The position numbers and the translations under genes are program-made. From NCBI GenBank assembly GCA_029339505.1, contig JAQISU010000108.1, forward strand, positions 20,283,501-20,347,500: 64,000 nt of DNA, in the 5' to 3' direction. This DNA comes from Unio delphinus. Taxonomy: Eukaryota; Mollusca; Bivalvia; Unionida; Unionidae. The notes beneath the pieces were generated by a model. That model did not search any database. It was not told where the DNA came from and saw nothing but the letters and a program-made list of their open reading frames with translations. Of this stretch, positions 59,535 through 64,000 are shown in pieces. Position 1 is the first letter of the stretch, and each line of letters begins with the position of its first letter.

Positions 59535-60395
59535 ATGATGTTCAGAGCAACATTAACGGCAGTAAAAGGGTACATTGAATCAGCAATATCAAGCTTGTTG
59601 TTGTACATAGTCACTCGTTTTTATTACGATACTCCAAAGCTCAATGACCAGGGTATGCTACTTCCAAGGCCAGCTATTGGGGCTCTACCCCCGGGAGATC
59701 CTCTTAACCTTGTCCTTTTAGGCAAAACTGGTCATGGGAAGAGCGCACTTGGCAACACCATTTTTGGTGAAGAAAGATTTGAGTCATACTTGTCATCTAG
59801 CTCTGTTACAGCAAAGTGCAAGATGGAACATGCTGTTCTTGGAGGAAGAGAGATTTTCTTAGTGGATACTCCGGGAACAATGGACACCAATGACCCTGAT
59901 TCGGCATTGCTGGAAATATCTTATGCCATCACCCTACGGCCTGAGGGATTCCATGCATTTCTGCTCGTACTCAATCCTACCGGTAGGATGACAAAGGAGG
60001 AAATGATGGCAGTAACACTGCTGAAGAAAATGTTCGGAGAAGATGTCCTCATGAAATATACCGTCCTGGTCTTCACACACGGCGATGATTTCTCGTGTCA
60101 GATGGAAAATGCCCAGGTAAAAACGAGTTTCCAGGATTACATCTCGTCCCAAGGCGGAGAATTGGGTAAATTAGTGAAAGAATGCAACTTCCGCGCTGTT
60201 CTCATGAATAATATGGAGCGAGATGCCACAATTGTCAAAGAAGAAGTCATAGAATTAATAAATGTAATCGACGATCTAGTCTCTAAAAACGATAAGAAAA
60301 TGTATACTAATGAGCTGTTTGAGTTTGCTCGCATGCGGATTGAAGAGGAGACTAATAAATATCTGGAACAGTTTGCGGGAAGTTCTTTGGCATGA
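59535..60395 (+). CDS. GIMAP/IAN (AIG1-type) GTPase
   Basis: A single coding exon of 286 residues. The AIG1 domain has the P-loop GKTGHGKSALGN (63-74), a G2 Thr in SSVTAKC, G3 DTPG (111-114), and the family-specific LVLNPTGRMTKEEMMA box. G4 is THGDD (181-185) and G5 is RAVLMNN. These GTPases act in immune-cell survival in vertebrates and are expanded in bivalves, where they respond to infection. The N-terminus is unusual: residues 13-30 are hydrophobic (YIESAISSLLLYIVTRFY) and could be a membrane anchor, whereas GIMAP anchors are usually C-terminal. The ATG follows a splice acceptor by one base. Confidence 0.92.
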   Translation: MMFRATLTAVKGYIESAISSLLLYIVTRFYYDTPKLNDQGMLLPRPAIGALPPGDPLNLVLLGKTGHGKSALGNTIFGEERFESYLSSSSVTAKCKMEHAVLGGREIFLVDTPGTMDTNDPDSALLEISYAITLRPEGFHAFLLVLNPTGRMTKEEMMAVTLLKKMFGEDVLMKYTVLVFTHGDDFSCQMENAQVKTSFQDYISSQGGELGKLVKECNFRAVLMNNMERDATIVKEEVIELINVIDDLVSKNDKKMYTNELFEFARMRIEEETNKYLEQFAGSSLA

Positions 60396-60596
60396 CAAAG
60401 ACCTAATGCAATATATTAATCAGTTAAAAAATTGTTGCATATAAGGACTAGATAAAATAGATGCATTTTTAGGAGGGGAGATAAAGAGAACGATTTAATA
60501 GAAAAGCAGAGTGCATAAATCAGCAGTAATGATAACGGTGGAAAAATGATAGACTTTAAAGGAAACTGCTATTTTCAGCGTGTCTAGAAATAGTTA

Positions 60597-60602
60597 AATA
60601 AA
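60597..60602 (+). terminator. Polyadenylation signal of the GIMAP-like gene
   Basis: AATAAA about 200 bp after the stop codon. Confidence 0.5.
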
Positions 60603-60619
60603 GATATACCTCTTGCTTT

Positions 60620-61617
60620 GACTTATTTGCAGATCCATTGTCATTTTAATATCATCAGATTCTTGTCGAGGATAGGAATTCTGTTTTAAACCTCGAACTG
60701 AACTACATATGTCGCAGAATTTCTAAAGAACAAAATATAGCAATTTGACACCAGTAATTAAACAATACACTTTCGCTTGCTTCGAACGTAAATGCAGCAT
60801 AAATGTTGTACTATTAGTATACAAAGAACATATCATCATATTATTTGTGGAATTAAAATATAATTTAGCCACAGCATTACCAAATGTATTATGGCTTGTT
60901 ATACTTGCATACGAGGGGAGATATTATGGAATTTAGGTGCATTTCAAACAATCAAGAATTTAAGTGTTTCAAACAATCAAGAATTCGTTATCGCAGCAAT
61001 CACGTCGGATTCTCATTAAATTTTTAAAATTATTTTGTGTTTCTGCTCTAGTCACACCCACCCCATCCACCCCACACACATATCGTTCACTTGGAGTCTC
61101 TCAAAATATCGTATTGATGCGACACAGGTGAAGGCAGAATAAAGTTAGATAATTGTGAACGTGATTTGCATACATTTGCAGTCTCATCGAATGCCCTTAG
61201 AAACATAAAAAACTATTGAGTACGACTTTCTCTCTAGGCAAGTATTGGCAAAATGGGCCCCTGCAAGGGCAAGATAAATTGTATTGTCATGTGACCCATC
61301 CAGATGCGGACTTTATTTTGTGTGTCAGAAACGTTTGGAAGACTAAAAAAGGCTGGTATATATCGTGTCAGAAATCTATCATTTTAAACTAACAGAAAAG
61401 AGTGACAACCAACAACTTTTATAAAATTAAACAAATTTTTCAAGAATACAAAATGAAAGCTTGACATAGAAATTACAGTATTGTGAATTAAATTAACAAC
61501 CAGCCCTAAAAGTGCTATGAAAAATCAAAATTAAAGAGTACTCCGAATGAATTCCAATCTTGAACGTGCTGACGTACCAATAGTCTGAAACAGTGCTGAT
61601 GTGCTGTCAGTATGACA
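60620..61617. other. No gene seen
   Basis: AT-rich. A short direct repeat, GTTTCAAACAATCAAGAATT-like, occurs at about 60944 and 60966. The open frame at 60745-60936 has no recognisable feature. Confidence 0.5.
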
Positions 61618-63052
61618 TACCCGTATTTTCGCGTATATAAGACGCGTCTTATACAAAGTTTTACGTACGCCGCACCCAGGGTGTGTCTTATATTAGTGGG
61701 CGTCTTATCTAAGTATTTTTTAACACGAACGAACGGTACAGTGTGTGATATTGAAGGACGATTATTGCGGTCGATATTCACGTTTCACGATTTTCATTCC
61801 TAGTTGTAAAAACAATTGGGTAAGTGTTCAGTAATTACCACGTGTACCAATCCAATTCAGGCCACTTCAAATTTAAAATCCTTTCGTTTCAATGTTTTGT
61901 ATACCGTAATTATTGCAGATCTAAGTTTAGTCGGAGTAAATGTTTTAAATTTAAATAATATAGTATGTTTAAATAGTTTTGTTTATTGTTATTAATTATC
62001 ACAGCAAAAACTAAGGCAGCTATATTACATATACATCCGGTTGGGTTCAAAGATACTTAATTTTTTAGTATCTTCGGTGGGTGCGTTCGAAAACAAGACA
62101 AGACTAAATAGTTCGAAAACAATACAAGAATTTGTTCAATATTGGACTTAAATATGAAAATCAGTTATACCATATATTTATTTTTTTTATTAAATACTGT
62201 AATAAACTGTTACTAAATAGTGTTTGACTTGATCAAAAATCAATGTACCGTATTGTTCTATTCATCTTCATTTTCATCGTCATCAGTTTCGGCTTCAAAT
62301 CCACTGAAACTTGAATCAAATTCACTGTCGTCGTCGCGGAATAACTCCATAACTGCCTCATTGGCGTCAGAGGTATCGGATGCAGCTGCGTCGTCGTTGG
62401 AAGAACTGATATAGCTAGACGATTCGGGAATTATCCCACACTTTCTGAAGCCATTGATGATTGTCATAATTTTCACTTTCTCCCATGCCGTATATGACTT
62501 TCGCTTCGGCATCCTGAAAATTTTATAAATTTTAAAAATGCTAAGCAAATTGATCACACATTTATATCTAACAAGAGACTGTTCCCACGTTTATATATGC
62601 TAACCGCATACATCGGGCGTTTATTAGTCTGTGTACTAACCCCACCCGCTGAAGACTTGGCCTAGCGGATCAAAGAAGCTGCCTTTACATCCGGCGTTTA
62701 TTGTTCTAGAATCTAGATACCAGGTACTAAATCCATCCGCTAATGGCCTTTGATCTCAACTAAAAATGGTAATGAAGCCTTGTTTACATCCGACGGGTGA
62801 TGGAACATTGGACAAATTGTCATTTATGATAAAGGGAAGGAAACCACTGGATATAAATTGCTCAGTGCGACAGATGGCTAGGCCGCGTGAGTCTTATGTA
62901 ATTTTTTGTTACACAAATCGGCAAAACCCGCGTCTTATATATGGGATGCGACTTATGTTAAATATTTTTTTTACACAAATCGTCAAAACACGCGTCTTAT
63001 ATACGGGTGCGTCTTATAATTGAGTGCGTCTTATATACGCGAAAATACGGTA
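61618..63052 (-). mobile_element. Pogo/Tigger-like DNA transposon, internally deleted
   Basis: The ends are inverted: CCGTATTTTCGCGTATATAAG after TA at 61618, and its complement ending CGAAAATACGG before TA at 63051-63052. Subterminal GCGTCTTATA motifs recur at both ends. A TA duplication is typical of the Tc1/mariner-pogo superfamily. Most of the transposase is absent. Confidence 0.85.
62258..62512 (-). pseudogene. Deleted pogo-type transposase (DNA-binding start joined to acidic tail)
   Basis: From MPKRKSYTAWEKVKIM, a start typical of pogo/Tigger and jerky-like proteins, the frame passes directly to INGFRKCGI, normally near the end of the catalytic region, and then to an acidic tail (DDDSEFDSSFSGF). 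The DDE catalytic core is missing. The frame stays open for 84 codons. Confidence 0.75.
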
Positions 63053-64000
63053 ATTCCAAATATATCTAAATGAATAACAATTGTACCAAAATAGTACTTT
63101 TTTCAGAAAGTAATATTGAGCATTTAGCAATCAAAGTGAATAATTTAAATAAATAATACAAATAAATCCTCCCAAATTAAGACTGAACACAACTAAAAGA
63201 CTGATTTTTCTTCTGAATCAAAATAGGAATAAGAATTTATGTTTGCTTCTTAGTAGAGTAGGCCCAAACTCTAATCCTCGATTATGTACAAAGGTCATTC
63301 GTGCTATATAAATTAAGAATGCATAACATATAATCGTAGACATAAGTCAACATACAATAAAATTAAATATACCTGACACAAATATAAACAATGTGATATT
63401 AATATTCAAAATACAATGATAGAAAACACAACAAAAGTGGTGCAAAGAAAGGGCAAACAAGAATGTATAATGACTGAAACAAATTAAATTGAATACAGTA
63501 AATATGTTGAAAGTGACGCGTCACTTTGAAGTTTCTAGACATTTTAATTCCAACGACGTCGTTTCTCCATGGTTCCTTCGTTTCACATATTTTGTTTATA
63601 AAACAAGGAAATGGGCCATGTTCCTAAGCGGTTATTTGAAAGAAATGGCTCTTAAATGATACTTATACAGGCGACTATAGGTTAACATGCGGGAGACAAT
63701 ATGGCCTCAAACGGGAAGGAAAATATTGGCATTGTAGCATCTGCTGGTATAGCCTTAAATGGTTGAAACATTATAGATTCAAACGGGAAATTAACTTTAC
63801 GTCGTTATTTTGAAGACATATCTTCTCCCACTTGTTATGGTGTCTAAGAATTTTTTGAGCCTTTAAAAGTAATGCAAATTCTTAATTTTTATCTACAATC
63901 CAAACACATCATATACATTATTCACCAATCGCATTCAAAACTATGTAATCCAGCTCCTGCTGTTTTAACTACAATCCAAATAACCACGTATAATCTATCC
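63053..64000. other. No gene seen
   Basis: AT-rich with only short chance frames and no repeat or RNA feature that I can support. Confidence 0.5.

Overview
The window is animal nuclear DNA, most likely from a bivalve or another lophotrochozoan mollusc. It is AT-rich and crowded with retroelements, SINEs and microsatellites. It holds one spliced host-type gene, a GIMAP/AIG1-family GTPase, a family often expanded in bivalves. The species is an inference; no marker gene fixes it.

The centre (8677-38845) is the main find: two Maverick/Polinton-type (adintovirus-like) endogenous DNA viruses, one inside the other, both inside a LINE. The outer provirus (8677-12205 plus 27110-38845, about 15.3 kb) split the ORF2 of a Tx1/L1-like LINE and is flanked by the 5-bp duplication CCTAT. 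The inner provirus (12206-27104, 14.9 kb) split the PolB-helicase gene of the outer one and is flanked by CGTTG. Each has 250-bp terminal inverted repeats starting AGCAGCAGAGAGGG.

Both proviruses carry the same layout. At one end are a packaging ATPase, a zinc-ribbon/phospholipase A2 gene that seems to need a -1 frameshift, a DDE integrase, and a PolB-SF1 helicase-HNH fusion. On the other side of a divergent promoter region lies a co-directional late block: an HNH endonuclease, unknown proteins, pVI-like and pX-like core proteins, the major capsid protein, an adenain-like protease, a fibre-like protein, a membrane protein and a penton-like protein. The copies carry different lesions. The inner one has a stop in its major capsid and HNH genes and has lost a zinc-finger gene. 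The outer one has an interrupted polymerase and a frameshifted fibre gene.

Left flank (1-5730): a minus-strand Ty3/Gypsy element with integrase upstream of reverse transcriptase (Gmr1-like order), interrupted by a tRNA-derived SINE, with a primer-binding site and a candidate LTR. The LINE runs from about 5730 to about 40300 around the provirus pair.

Right flank (40483-49016): a decayed minus-strand Gypsy element with gag, protease, RT, RNase H, integrase, chromodomain and an envelope-like gene, itself split in RNase H by a second LINE. From 49 to 59 kb there are simple repeats, tandem repeats, a LINE RT fragment and a diverged segmental duplication (about 50.5-52.2 kb and 57.6-58.8 kb), one copy of which gained a SINE. 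The GIMAP-like gene lies at 58.9-60.6 kb. A pogo/Tigger-like element deleted for most of its transposase lies at 61.6-63.05 kb.
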